From the NCBI GenBank assembly GCA_050245975.1, contig JBFWWW010000053.1, forward strand, positions 1-20,894: a DNA stretch of 20,894 nt, given 5' to 3'. A program made the position numbers and the translations under genes. The stretch's first letter is position 1. Every line of letters begins with the position of its first letter. Shown here one piece after another: positions 8,280 through 15,519 of the stretch. The notes under the pieces are model-generated. The model did no database searches, was not told the DNA's origin, and saw nothing but the letters and a program-made list of their open reading frames with translations. The DNA is from JBFWWW01 sp050245975. GTDB lineage: Bacteria > Pseudomonadota > Alphaproteobacteria > Rhizobiales > Hyphomicrobiaceae.

Positions 8280-9020
8280 TTGCCAATCGAAGCCATTGAA
8301 CCCCGGCGGCTCTATCGGCAGATCGCCGATCAGTTGCGCCAGCTCATCGATTCCGGAGAGTACCCGGTCGGCAGCCGGCTGCCGACCGAGCGCGAGCTTG
8401 CCGACATGCTCGGCGTCTCGCGTCCGACCGTGCGCGAAGCTCTCATTGCGCTCGAAGTCGAAGGCCGCATCCGGATTCGAGTGGGGTCCGGCATCTATGT
8501 GATCGACCCGCCGTCGACAGCGATCCCGCTGATACCGCAAAGCCAGATCGAAGGACCGTTCGAGGTCCTGCGGGCGCGCGCGTTCGTGGAAAGCGCGGTG
8601 GCCGAGGAAGCAGCGCGCCGCGCCAAGCCTGCGGACGTCGCGGCTCTCGATGCCGTGCTGGCGGAAGTCGAAATGCCGCCGAGGTCGCGCGACAAGCGCA
8701 TCGCCGTCGACCGCAAGTTCCACACGACCATAGCCTCCATTTTGGGCAATGCGGTATTGGTGCGTTTTGTCGGAGAAATGTTCGACCTCCGCATTAACCC
8801 TTACTTCGAGCAGCTCGCCGCCCATACGGAGACCGATCTGACCTGGAGCGCGGCGCACGCCGAGCACATCATCATCCGCGACGCCATTGCCAGGAACGCG
8901 CCGCATCTGGCTCGCGATGCGATGCACACTCACCTGAAGGAATCGCACCGTCGCTTCTCGCGCGATCTGGATTTGTCCTCACCGCTCGACCGGAAACACC
9001 TGACGGCCGCGAACTGGTGA
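8280..9020 (+). CDS. GntR-family transcriptional regulator, FadR/FCD subfamily
   Basis: A 246-residue regulator. The N-terminal winged helix-turn-helix covers about residues 10-75 and reads [25 protein letters not shown], the GntR signature. The C-terminal all-helical FCD ligand domain (about 95-230) has candidate metal/ligand residues Asp144, His148, His193/His196 and His216/His218. Such proteins usually repress catabolic or transport genes and are released by an organic acid or its derivative. The start is TTG at 8280 with GGGAG 7 nt upstream; no in-frame ATG exists before the DNA-binding domain. It stands directly before the family-1 ABC importer (127-nt gap) and divergent from the VOC gene, so it probably regulates one or both. 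Confidence 0.9.
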   Translation: MPIEAIEPRRLYRQIADQLRQLIDSGEYPVGSRLPTERELADMLGVSRPTVREALIALEVEGRIRIRVGSGIYVIDPPSTAIPLIPQSQIEGPFEVLRARAFVESAVAEEAARRAKPADVAALDAVLAEVEMPPRSRDKRIAVDRKFHTTIASILGNAVLVRFVGEMFDLRINPYFEQLAAHTETDLTWSAAHAEHIIIRDAIARNAPHLARDAMHTHLKESHRRFSRDLDLSSPLDRKHLTAANW

Positions 9021-9147
9021 GGTAGGATTTGGAAATTTTGGTATGGGGGTCGTACGGCACACCGGCACAAGAACCGGAACCGCGATCCGACAAGACAAAT
9101 GCTTAAACCGCTCCGGCGACACGCCGGCGCAACAAGGAGGAAACGGA

Positions 9148-10488
9148 ATGAGCAAAAAGAAATTTACGCGCCGCCGCTTTATGGCCACCACGGCCGCTGC
9201 GTCGGCGACGATGATCGCAGCGCCCTTTGTGCGGACCGCAAACGCCGCCGGCAAGATCTCGATCGGCTTCTGGGATCACTGGGTGCCCGGTGCGAACGCC
9301 GCCACCAAGAGCGTCGTGGAAGAGTGGGCGGCCAAGGAAAAGGTCGAGGTCCAGATCGACTACATCCCGTCGCAGGGCAACAAGAACCTGATGACGATCG
9401 CCGCCGAGGCGCAGGCCAGGGCCGGTCATGACATCTTCGCCTTCCCGACGTGGGAGCCGCAGGGCCATGCCGAGCAGCTCGAGCCGGTCGACGACATCAT
9501 GACCGAGCTCATCAAACAGAACGGCAAGGTGAACGGTACGGTCGAGTATCTCGGTCGCGCCAACGGCCACTGGATCGCGGTGCCGGCGACCGTCGGCAGC
9601 CAGATCAAGGGCCCCTGCTCGCGCATCGACCTCATGAAGAAGCACGCCGGCATCGACGTGCAGGCGATGTATCCGGCCGGGTCGGCGCCCAAGGCCGACG
9701 CGTGGACACTCGACGCCTTCCTCAAGGCTGCCGAAGCCTGCCAGAAGGGCGGCAACGCCATCGGCATCGGGCTTGGCACGACGTCCGACTCGGTCGATTC
9801 CATCGGCGCGTTCTTCCATGCGCACGGTGCCGCCCTTGTTGATGCCAAGGGCAACATCACGGTGAAGTCGGACAAGGTGCGCCAGGCGCTCGAGTACTGC
9901 GTCAAGCTCGCCAAGTTCCTGCCGCCCGACGCTCCCGCGTGGGACGATTCGTCGAACAACAAGTGGCTCGTGTCGGGCAACGGCTCGATGATCTGCAACC
10001 CGCCGAGCGCCTGGGCCGTTGCCAAGCGCGACGCGCCGAAGGTCGCCGAGCAGTGCTGGACGCACGGCTTCCCGTCCGGTCCTGCCGGTCGGTTCGCGCC
10101 GTTCCTGCCCTATTTCTGGGGCATCTGGGGCTTCAGCAAGAACAAGTCGGCGGCAAAGAGCCTGCTGGTGCAGCTGTCGCAGCGCGCGTCTGCAGAGAAG
10201 ATGGTTGCGGCGAGCGCCGGCTACGACCTGCCGGCATTCGAGAAGCTGACCGACTTCAAGACCTGGGCAGAGGAATCTCCGCCCAAGGGTACGCTCTACC
10301 ACTACCCGAACCCGCACAACCACCAGACGCTGTCGATCTCGGCGGCGCCAGCCCCGCCGAAGATCGCGCACCAGATCTATACGCAGGGCGTGCAGACGAA
10401 GATGGTCGTTCGCCACCTCCAGGGCGAAGCCATCGAGAAGACGCTCGCGTGGGCGGAGTCCGAGTGCGAGGGCTTCATGCGCACCTGA
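9148..10488 (+). CDS. ABC transporter substrate-binding protein, family 1 (sugar type), Tat-exported
   Basis: A 446-residue extracellular binding protein of family 1 (MalE/UgpB-like). The N terminus KKKFTRRRFMATTAAA is a twin-arginine signal with cleavage likely after ANA (residue 33), so it is exported already folded. The mature start ISIGFWDHWVPGAN and the later PTWEPQGHAEQLEPVDD and FLPYFWGIWGFSKNK segments fit the fold. AAGGAGG lies 7-8 nt before the ATG at 9148, the best ribosome site in the cluster, which agrees with high expression. No confident promoter is visible in 9021-9147. The ligand is unknown; a carbohydrate or sugar acid would be typical. It is followed by two strong hairpins and then the permeases. 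Confidence 0.93.
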   Translation: MSKKKFTRRRFMATTAAASATMIAAPFVRTANAAGKISIGFWDHWVPGANAATKSVVEEWAAKEKVEVQIDYIPSQGNKNLMTIAAEAQARAGHDIFAFPTWEPQGHAEQLEPVDDIMTELIKQNGKVNGTVEYLGRANGHWIAVPATVGSQIKGPCSRIDLMKKHAGIDVQAMYPAGSAPKADAWTLDAFLKAAEACQKGGNAIGIGLGTTSDSVDSIGAFFHAHGAALVDAKGNITVKSDKVRQALEYCVKLAKFLPPDAPAWDDSSNNKWLVSGNGSMICNPPSAWAVAKRDAPKVAEQCWTHGFPSGPAGRFAPFLPYFWGIWGFSKNKSAAKSLLVQLSQRASAEKMVAASAGYDLPAFEKLTDFKTWAEESPPKGTLYHYPNPHNHQTLSISAAPAPPKIAHQIYTQGVQTKMVVRHLQGEAIEKTLAWAESECEGFMRT

Positions 10489-10493
10489 CGAAA

Positions 10494-10530
10494 AGCCGGT
10501 CGCCGTCCGGGACATGGACGGCGACCGGCT
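10494..10530 (+). other. Perfect 15-bp intercistronic hairpin after the binding-protein gene
   Basis: AGCCGGTCGCCGTCC (10494-10508) pairs perfectly with GGACGGCGACCGGCT (10516-10530) around a 7-nt loop. It begins 6 nt after the stop codon. There is no T-run, so it probably protects the upstream message or attenuates the permease genes rather than ending transcription completely. Confidence 0.8.
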
Positions 10531-10584
10531 CGATCAGGGATATCGACGCAAGGCGCGACACACATCACGCGCCTTGCGATTGAT

Positions 10585-10617
10585 GATCCGGCAGATGGCC
10601 CGATGGCCTGCCGGATC
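10585..10617 (+). other. Second intercistronic hairpin before the permease gene
   Basis: GATCCGGCAG (10585-10594) pairs with CTGCCGGATC (10608-10617) around a 13-nt loop. It lies between the first hairpin and the most likely permease start and contains or abuts several in-frame ATGs, so it may also affect translation initiation. Confidence 0.6.
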
Positions 10618-10645
10618 GATGACCCAACAGCACCGGATTATCGCG

Positions 10646-11578
10646 ATGGTGGATGCAGCTCTTCAGGGCGCCCAGGTTGCCCGCCCGATGGTGCGCCGCT
10701 CAGGCTTGCGCAGGGCCATGCAGCGCAAATCGACGATCGCCTTCTTGATGACGTTGCCATTGATCCTGCTGATCGCGATCATGGTGCTTTATCCCGCGCT
10801 CTATTCGGTCCATCTCGCGACTCTCAACAAGGGCATGACGCGCTTCGTCGGCTTTGGGAATTTCACATTCCTGTTCAAGCGCGAGACCTTCTGGATGGTG
10901 GTGCAGCAGTCCTGCATCTTCGCGCTGACGGCCGTGTTCTTCAAAGCGCTCATCGGTTTTGTGGTCGCGCATCTCGTCCACAACATTCCAGCCAAGGGTC
11001 AGCGCAAATGGCGCGGCATGCTGCTCGTGCCGTGGGTCATCCCGCCCGCAATGAGCACGCTTGGCTGGCTGTGGCTGTTTGATCCGTCCTACAGCGCTTT
11101 CAACTGGATCCTCGGCCATTTCGGCATTGGCCCGATTCCGTGGACAGGCGATGCTTATTGGGCGCGGTTCTCGGTCATCCTGGTCAATGTATGGTACGGC
11201 GCGCCGTTCTTCCTCATCATGTACCTTGCCGCCCTCAAATCGGTCCCCGACCAGCTCTATGAGGCCGCGGCCATCGATGGCGCCAACTGGTGGCAGCGCA
11301 TCTGGTACGTGACCCTGCCGATGATGCGCAACATCATCGCCATCACGGTTCTCTTCTCGACCATTGTCACATTCGCCAACTTCGACATCGTGCAGATTCT
11401 CACGGCCGGCGGCCCCATCGACAAGACACACGTTTTTGCGACTTGGGCCTTCCGGGTCGGCATTCAGGGCAACGACATTCCGCAAGGTGCGGCAGTGTCT
11501 CTGTTCATGGTCCCGATCCTCGCCGTCGGCGCCATATTCATCCTGCGTGATATCACCAAACGAGGGAACGAAGCCTGA
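10646..11578 (+). CDS. ABC transporter permease, sugar type (MalF/UgpA-like)
   Basis: A permease of about 310 residues, with its first membrane span at about 31-55 (IAFLMTLPLILLIAIMVLY) and five further spans. The EAA loop is LYEAAAIDGANWWQRIWYVTLP at about 204-225, a close match to the family consensus EAAxxDGA. The frame is open from 10514, but that ATG lies in the loop of a strong hairpin. Other candidates are 10583, 10595, 10619, 10688 and 10718. I favour 10646 (MVDAALQGAQ), but the ribosome binding site is weak for all, so the N terminus is uncertain. The stop codon overlaps the start of the next permease by one base. Confidence 0.88.
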   Translation: MVDAALQGAQVARPMVRRSGLRRAMQRKSTIAFLMTLPLILLIAIMVLYPALYSVHLATLNKGMTRFVGFGNFTFLFKRETFWMVVQQSCIFALTAVFFKALIGFVVAHLVHNIPAKGQRKWRGMLLVPWVIPPAMSTLGWLWLFDPSYSAFNWILGHFGIGPIPWTGDAYWARFSVILVNVWYGAPFFLIMYLAALKSVPDQLYEAAAIDGANWWQRIWYVTLPMMRNIIAITVLFSTIVTFANFDIVQILTAGGPIDKTHVFATWAFRVGIQGNDIPQGAAVSLFMVPILAVGAIFILRDITKRGNEA

Positions 11579-12489
11579 TGGCCACCGCCGACGTTGCCCT
11601 TGGCGTAGAGCCGCAGCGCAAAAAGCTGCGCAGCATGCGGGAGGATCGCAAGTGGGCCCTGCGCTGGTCCTACTTCTTCCTGATCCTCTTCGTGATCTTT
11701 TTCCTGTGTCCGCCGATCTACATGCTCATCACGTCGCTCAAGACGAGCGCCGAGATATCGGCCGCGACCAACCCCTGGTGGGTCTTCAATCCCACGCTCG
11801 ACAACTATCGCGAGCTGCTTTTCTCCGAGCAGTATCAGATCTACTTCCGCAACTCGGCGATCGTCTCCGTCAGCGTGGTCATCGTAACGATGCTCATCAG
11901 CGTGCCGGCCGCCTTCGCCCTGTCGCGCATGAAATTCTGGGGCTCCACCGCACTCGCGACCGGCGTCTTCCTGACCTATCTCGTGCCGGATTCCCTGCTG
12001 TTCATCCCGCTTTTCAAGATGTTCGCGGTGTTCGACGAGTGGACCGGCATCCAGCTCATCAACAAGTGGTACGTGCTGCTGATCGTCTATCCGACGCTGA
12101 CCGTCCCGTTCTGCACCTGGATCATGATCGGCTACTTCGCATCGATCCCGAAAGAACTGGACGAAGCGGCGCTCATCGACGGCGCCACGTGGCTGCAGAC
12201 GCTTACGCGAATCTTCATCCCCGTCGCGTTGCCAGGGCTTATCGCGGCGACGATCTTCGCCTTCACGGTGAGCTGGGCGCAGTTCCTTTACCCTCTCGCC
12301 TTGACCACCTCGACCGAGCAACTCGTGCTGCCGGTCGGCATCATAACGTCGCTGATCAAGGGCGATGTCTTCAACTGGGGACAGATCATGACCGGCGCGC
12401 TGCTGGGTGCCGCGCCGCCGCTCATCATCTATGCTTTCCTCATGGACTACTACATCGCCGGCCTGACTGCCGGCGCCACGAAGGGTTGA
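11578..12489 (+). CDS. ABC transporter permease, sugar type (MalG/UgpE-like)
   Basis: A 303-residue second permease with a first span at about 31-51 and a total of about six. The EAA loop is LDEAALIDGATWLQTLTRIFIP at about 194-215, again with the EAAxxDGA core that contacts the MalK-like ATPase. The ATG shares its A with the preceding TGA (TGATG), and GAGGGAA lies upstream, which implies coupled translation and an equal dose of the two permeases. Confidence 0.93.
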   Translation: MATADVALGVEPQRKKLRSMREDRKWALRWSYFFLILFVIFFLCPPIYMLITSLKTSAEISAATNPWWVFNPTLDNYRELLFSEQYQIYFRNSAIVSVSVVIVTMLISVPAAFALSRMKFWGSTALATGVFLTYLVPDSLLFIPLFKMFAVFDEWTGIQLINKWYVLLIVYPTLTVPFCTWIMIGYFASIPKELDEAALIDGATWLQTLTRIFIPVALPGLIAATIFAFTVSWAQFLYPLALTTSTEQLVLPVGIITSLIKGDVFNWGQIMTGALLGAAPPLIIYAFLMDYYIAGLTAGATKG

Positions 12490-12495
12490 TTGGCA

Positions 12496-13596
12496 ATGGC
12501 GGAAGTATCCCTCAGCAAGGTCGTCAAGAAGTACGACGACGTGGAAGCCGTTCGCGGCATCGATCTGGAAATCGCCGACCACGAATTCGTGGTGCTGGTC
12601 GGGCCCTCCGGATGCGGCAAGTCAACCACGCTGCGAATGATTGCCGGACTGGAGGACATCACCGGTGGCGAGGTCCGCATAGCAGGCGACGTCGTCAATG
12701 ACGTCCCGCCGAAAGATCGTGATATCGCCATGGTCTTCCAGAACTACGCGCTTTATCCGCACATGACCGTGGCGGAAAACATGTCGTTCGGCTTGCGCCT
12801 CAAGCGGTTTCCGAAGGCGGAGATCAAGCAGCGCGTGGCCGAGGCCGCGCGCATCCTGGACATCACCGAGCTTTTGGATCGCAAGCCCAAGCAGCTCTCG
12901 GGCGGGCAGCGGCAGCGCGTCGCGATGGGCCGCGCCATCGTCCGTCATCCCAAGGTCTTCCTGTTCGACGAGCCGCTCTCCAATCTCGACGCCAAGCTGC
13001 GCGTGCAGATGCGGACAGAGATCAAGAAGGTGCATCAGAAGGTACGCACGACCACCGTCTACGTCACGCACGACCAGGTGGAAGCCATGACGCTGGCCGA
13101 CCGCGTCGTCGTGATGAACCAGGGCCGCATCGAGCAGGTTGGCGCGCCCAACGAGCTCTATCACCGGCCGGCGACGCGGTTTGTCGCCGGATTTATCGGC
13201 TCTCCGGCCATGAACTTCATCGGCTGCAAGCTCGAGAACATCGGCGATCAGGTCAACATCCGTGTCACCGACGCGATTTCGTTCCCGGCTCCGACAGATC
13301 GCGCCGCCCGCTACCGCCAGCACGTCAACAACGGGCAACTCCTGCTCGGGCTGCGGCCGGAACACATCACCGAGGCGCACGACCATCTCGAGCCCGGGTC
13401 GGTTCCGTTCGATGCCAAACTCGACGTCACGGAACCCATGGGCATGGAGACCCTCGTCTACTTCCCGCTCAATGGGGCGCAGATCTGCGGTCGGGTCAAT
13501 CCCAACAGCGGCGCTCGAGACGGCCAGCCGATGAAGCTCGCCGCCAACCTCAACAACATGCACCTGATCGACGCAGCGACCGGACGCGTCATCTGA
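12496..13596 (+). CDS. ABC transporter ATPase, MalK/UgpC type
   Basis: A 366-residue ATPase. Walker A is GPSGCGKS (36-43), Q-loop Gln82, signature LSGGQ (134-138), Walker B FLFDE (155-159), and the switch is His192. After about residue 235 comes the TOBE/regulatory domain of MalK-like proteins (FIGSPAMNFIGCKLE, LLGLRPEHI). The start is the ATG at 12496, with AAGGG about 10 nt upstream; a TTG two codons earlier is possible. It closes the importer operon, 6 nt after the permease stop. MalK-like ATPases sometimes serve several importers, but here linkage indicates a dedicated one. Confidence 0.95.
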   Translation: MAEVSLSKVVKKYDDVEAVRGIDLEIADHEFVVLVGPSGCGKSTTLRMIAGLEDITGGEVRIAGDVVNDVPPKDRDIAMVFQNYALYPHMTVAENMSFGLRLKRFPKAEIKQRVAEAARILDITELLDRKPKQLSGGQRQRVAMGRAIVRHPKVFLFDEPLSNLDAKLRVQMRTEIKKVHQKVRTTTVYVTHDQVEAMTLADRVVVMNQGRIEQVGAPNELYHRPATRFVAGFIGSPAMNFIGCKLENIGDQVNIRVTDAISFPAPTDRAARYRQHVNNGQLLLGLRPEHITEAHDHLEPGSVPFDAKLDVTEPMGMETLVYFPLNGAQICGRVNPNSGARDGQPMKLAANLNNMHLIDAATGRVI

Positions 13597-13656
13597 CGCA
13601 CTCGGCAATCGGTAATTCGACGCTCGCTGGCGAATGACAGAGCTATCGGCTGTGTC

Positions 13657-13674
13657 CGTCACCAACCCGTGACG
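13657..13674. terminator. Weak hairpin between convergent genes
   Basis: CGTCAC (13657-13662) and GTGACG (13669-13674) form a 6-bp stem with a 6-nt loop in the 93-nt gap where the ABC operon and the globin operon converge. No T-run exists on either strand, so a bidirectional terminator role is only suggested by position. Confidence 0.25.
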
Positions 13675-13689
13675 CGAAATCCCGGTCGA

Positions 13690-14169
13690 TCATGAGCCGT
13701 CTTCGGGTTTCGTGCGGACAGGGGCGCCGGCGACTGCCGTCGGCATGGGCCGGGGCGCGGCAACAGCCGGCGTGCCGCGATGCAAAGCGATACCCAGCTG
13801 CAGGGACTGCCCGATGCGCTCCGCCCGGTCGATGAACAACTCGGCGGCGGCCGGCGGACAAATACGCAAGACCGTGGCCTGAAACAGCGCGAGCCAGCGT
13901 TCGAAATGTGCGACATCGATTTCCGCCAGCTCGGCATGGACCCGCATTGGCGTGCCTTTGTAGCGACCGGTCATCAATGTGACGGATGACCAGAACGCAC
14001 ACAGCTTGTCGAGATGCTCGTCCCAGTCGGCCACCTCACGGTTGAAGATCGGACCGATCAGCGGATCGCGACGCACGCGCGCATAGAACGTGTGCACCAG
14101 CGTGCGGATCATCGCTTCGGTCACGCCGGCGGCAATGCCCGGCGCATCGGGGTGGGGCTCGCGGGTCAT
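13690..14169 (-). CDS. Group III truncated haemoglobin (trHb3)
   Basis: A 159-residue globin of the truncated group III family, resembling Campylobacter Ctb. Aligning by eye places Tyr29 at B10 (FYARV), His52 at E7 (EHLDK), the proximal haem ligand His78 at F8 (PMRVH) and Trp92 at G8 (HFERWL); all four key positions are kept, as are DPLIGPIFN and [14 protein letters not shown]. Family members bind O2 or NO and are linked to nitrosative or microaerobic stress, without a built-in reductase. A tail of about 30 residues rich in Pro and Ala (131-159) extends beyond the usual globin end. The ATG at 14169 overlaps the ferredoxin stop (ATGA), so it is the last gene of a coupled three-gene operon under the apparent NsrR operators. 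The frame is open upstream to 14316, but that part overlaps the ferredoxin. Confidence 0.93.
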   Translation of the reverse strand: MTREPHPDAPGIAAGVTEAMIRTLVHTFYARVRRDPLIGPIFNREVADWDEHLDKLCAFWSSVTLMTGRYKGTPMRVHAELAEIDVAHFERWLALFQATVLRICPPAAAELFIDRAERIGQSLQLGIALHRGTPAVAAPRPMPTAVAGAPVRTKPEDGS

Positions 14170-14513
14170 GTCGCATTCTCCGCTATCCCCGGCTCGGTGG
14201 ACAGCTCCGCTGCCTTGTCTTTGCGGCCGTTCTCGGCATCCGCGCCCGGCAACGGCGGTTTCTTGGCGACAATATTGGGCCAGATACCGGCGTATACGCG
14301 GTTCACGTCGAGCCACTTTTCCGTAGCTGCCGGATCGCTATCGGCCACGATTGCCTCCGCTGGGCACTCCGGAACGCAGACGCCGCAATCGATGCACTCG
14401 TCGGGATGGATGACGAGCATATTGGCGCCTTCGTAGAAACAATCCACCGGGCACACCTCGACGCAATCGGTGTACTTGCACTTGATGCAGTTCTCCGTGA
14501 CGACATAGGTCAT
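14166..14513 (-). CDS. fdxA: 7Fe ferredoxin (3Fe-4S/4Fe-4S), FdxA type
   Basis: A 115-residue low-potential ferredoxin that aligns almost residue for residue with Azotobacter ferredoxin I. Counting the initiator Met, Cys9, Cys17 and Cys50 should hold the [3Fe-4S] cluster, and Cys21, Cys40, Cys43 and Cys46 the [4Fe-4S] cluster; the extra Cys12 and Cys25 are also conserved. The C-terminal part with [19 protein letters not shown] matches the FdxA tail. It transfers single electrons in the cytoplasm. Both ends overlap neighbours by 4 nt (ATGA), a tight coupling to the membrane protein before it and the globin after it. This context suggests electron delivery to the globin or membrane partner rather than a general housekeeping role. 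Confidence 0.95.
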   Translation of the reverse strand: MTYVVTENCIKCKYTDCVEVCPVDCFYEGANMLVIHPDECIDCGVCVPECPAEAIVADSDPAATEKWLDVNRVYAGIWPNIVAKKPPLPGADAENGRKDKAAELSTEPGIAENAT

Positions 14514-14968
14514 GGCCCGCCAGGACCCAAAAGCAGCCAGATGACCGCGAAAGCAGTGAATGCGGCAACCATGGCCATCGGGACGATCACCATCTGCACG
14601 ATTGCCTCGTTGCGATGAATATTGCCGGTGAAAATCGTCACCTCGCGGGATGCAGGTGCCCTGCCGGGAACCCAGCGGCCGTCGCGCCGGTGCTGGATGC
14701 GAAGCATCAAAAACGGCAAAGTAAAGAAGATCGCGGCAAAGCCGGCGCTGATCGCAATGACAAACATGGCCTCGCCATGCTGCCAGAAGGTCCCTGCCAG
14801 AATGACCATCGCCGCAGCGTAGCAGGCAGCCATAAGCGGACCGGCAGTTGCCAGCAGTCCGTCATCGACATCTATAGGGGCGGCTTGCGGCAATTTGCGA
14901 GGCTGCGACCCGGTGGTGTGTACCGCTTCAACGACTGGGGACTCGAGCCTTCTGACCGCCTGTGCCAT
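14510..14968 (-). CDS. Small membrane protein of unknown function, first gene of the globin operon
   Basis: A 152-residue protein that I do not recognise. About 40 soluble N-terminal residues are followed by three likely membrane spans: about 45-62 ([18 protein letters not shown]), 66-89 (ending LPFLML) and 124-147 ([19 protein letters not shown]...). A basic loop [14 protein letters not shown] lies at about 90-103. No cysteine cluster is present; histidines include His64, His92 and His117. The ATG at 14968 has GAGGTG 5 nt upstream, better than the TTG at 14980. The NsrR-like operator overlaps this Shine-Dalgarno, so this is the first controlled gene. A role in anchoring, sensing or electron transfer for the ferredoxin/globin pair is only inferred from position. 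Confidence 0.8.
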   Translation of the reverse strand: MAQAVRRLESPVVEAVHTTGSQPRKLPQAAPIDVDDGLLATAGPLMAACYAAAMVILAGTFWQHGEAMFVIAISAGFAAIFFTLPFLMLRIQHRRDGRWVPGRAPASREVTIFTGNIHRNEAIVQMVIVPMAMVAAFTAFAVIWLLLGPGGP

Positions 14969-14981
14969 AGCGCACCTCAAT

Positions 14982-15004
14982 AAGATGTATTACATATGCA
15001 TCTT
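14982..15004. promoter_or_regulatory. NsrR-type operator 1
   Basis: The 23-bp core starts AAGATGTATTA and ends ATATGCATCTT around one central base, the 11-1-11 arrangement described for NsrR (AAGATGYATTTNAAATRCATCTT-like). It sits in a longer perfect inverted repeat with 12-bp arms CTCAATAAGATG (14976-14987) and CATCTTATTGAG (14999-15010). It abuts the Shine-Dalgarno of the membrane-protein gene. On the minus strand TAAGAT (15000-15005) may serve as a -10 box after TTACAA with a 19-nt spacer; this is weak. Confidence 0.8.
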
Positions 15005-15028
15005 ATTGAGAGATTGCTCCCCGCTTGT

Positions 15029-15051
15029 AAGATGTGTCAAGAATGAATCTT
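15029..15051. promoter_or_regulatory. NsrR-type operator 2
   Basis: A second 23-bp site, AAGATGTGTCA, one base, then GAATGAATCTT, has outer arms TAAGAT/ATCTTA (15028-15052). It is a poorer palindrome than operator 1 but has the same length and half-site order, with centres 47 bp apart. It lies 24 nt before the regulator ATG. On the plus strand TTGAGA (15006-15011), 16 nt and TAAGAT (15028-15033) could be the regulator promoter, so the two sites would cover both divergent promoters. Confidence 0.7.
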
Positions 15052-15075
15052 ATAGCATTGTTGTCGCAGGGACCT

Positions 15076-15510
15076 ATGCAGCTCACGAAATTTTCCGACT
15101 ATGCGCTCCGTGTGCTCATGTACGCGCACGCAGCCGACGGCCGGCTTGTTACGGTCGAGGAGATCGCGGATGCCTACAAAATATCGCGTGCGCATCTGAT
15201 GAAGGTCGTCAATGCGCTGACGCGGACCGGGTACCTGGCGGCGGTGCGTGGCCGCTCGGGCGGTCTTCGTCTCGCAAAGCCCGCAAACGAGATCGGACTG
15301 GGGGATGTAATTCGCGCCACAGAGCCTGACTTCGCGCTCGTGGAATGCTTCTCCACCGGCAACCAGTGCATCATCACCGGCTGCTGCCGCCTTCCGGCCG
15401 TATTGCAAGAAGCCCTGGCTGCCTTCCTGAAGGCTCTTGATCGGCATACCGTGGCGAGCATCGCCCTGAAGCCCAAGGATTACCGACGGATCATGCCGCC
15501 GGCCGCCTAG
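15076..15510 (+). CDS. nsrR: Rrf2-family nitric-oxide-sensing repressor, NsrR-like
   Basis: A 144-residue Rrf2 regulator. It begins MQLTKFSDYALRVLMY and carries the winged-helix segment SRAHLMKVVNALTRTGYLAAVRGRSGG, both closely NsrR-like. Cluster cysteines Cys91, Cys98 and Cys104 (with an extra Cys103) match the three-Cys [Fe-S] site of NsrR. NsrR represses NO-detoxification genes and is released when NO attacks its cluster. I chose the ATG at 15076 because it gives the family N terminus and has GCAGGG upstream; the earlier GTG at 15034 and ATG at 15043 lie inside operator 2. RirA, a related alphaproteobacterial iron regulator, is the main alternative, but the N terminus and operator type favour NsrR. 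The gene diverges from the membrane protein/ferredoxin/globin operon. Confidence 0.9.
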   Translation: MQLTKFSDYALRVLMYAHAADGRLVTVEEIADAYKISRAHLMKVVNALTRTGYLAAVRGRSGGLRLAKPANEIGLGDVIRATEPDFALVECFSTGNQCIITGCCRLPAVLQEALAAFLKALDRHTVASIALKPKDYRRIMPPAA

Positions 15511-15519
15511 GCTCGAGTC

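Noticed and set aside
9113..9127. CCGGCG-ACA-CGCCGG palindrome before the sugar-type binding protein
   Set aside because: With a 3-nt loop and GC-only arms in GC-rich DNA it is likely chance; it does not match the TGGT-ACCA type of site expected for the adjacent regulator.
9103..10515. Minus-strand open frame (470 codons) opposite the sugar-type binding protein
   Set aside because: It is an antisense shadow of a well-supported gene with a Tat signal and a strong ribosome site; its composition is Arg/Leu/Gly/Ala/Val-rich and it shows no motif.
10514..10645. Longer N terminus for the MalF-like permease from the ATG at 10514
   Set aside because: That ATG sits in the loop of a perfect 15-bp hairpin with no ribosome site, and the added residues are charged and unlike permease N termini.
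15034..15075. Earlier GTG/ATG starts for the NsrR-like gene
   Set aside because: They lie inside operator 2 and add residues absent from the family, which normally begins MQLT-F-DYALR.
15076..15510. RirA (iron regulator) instead of NsrR
   Set aside because: RirA shares the three-Cys arrangement, but the N terminus and recognition-helix region are NsrR-like, and the adjacent operators have the NsrR 11-1-11 AAGATG/CATCTT form rather than an iron-responsive box.
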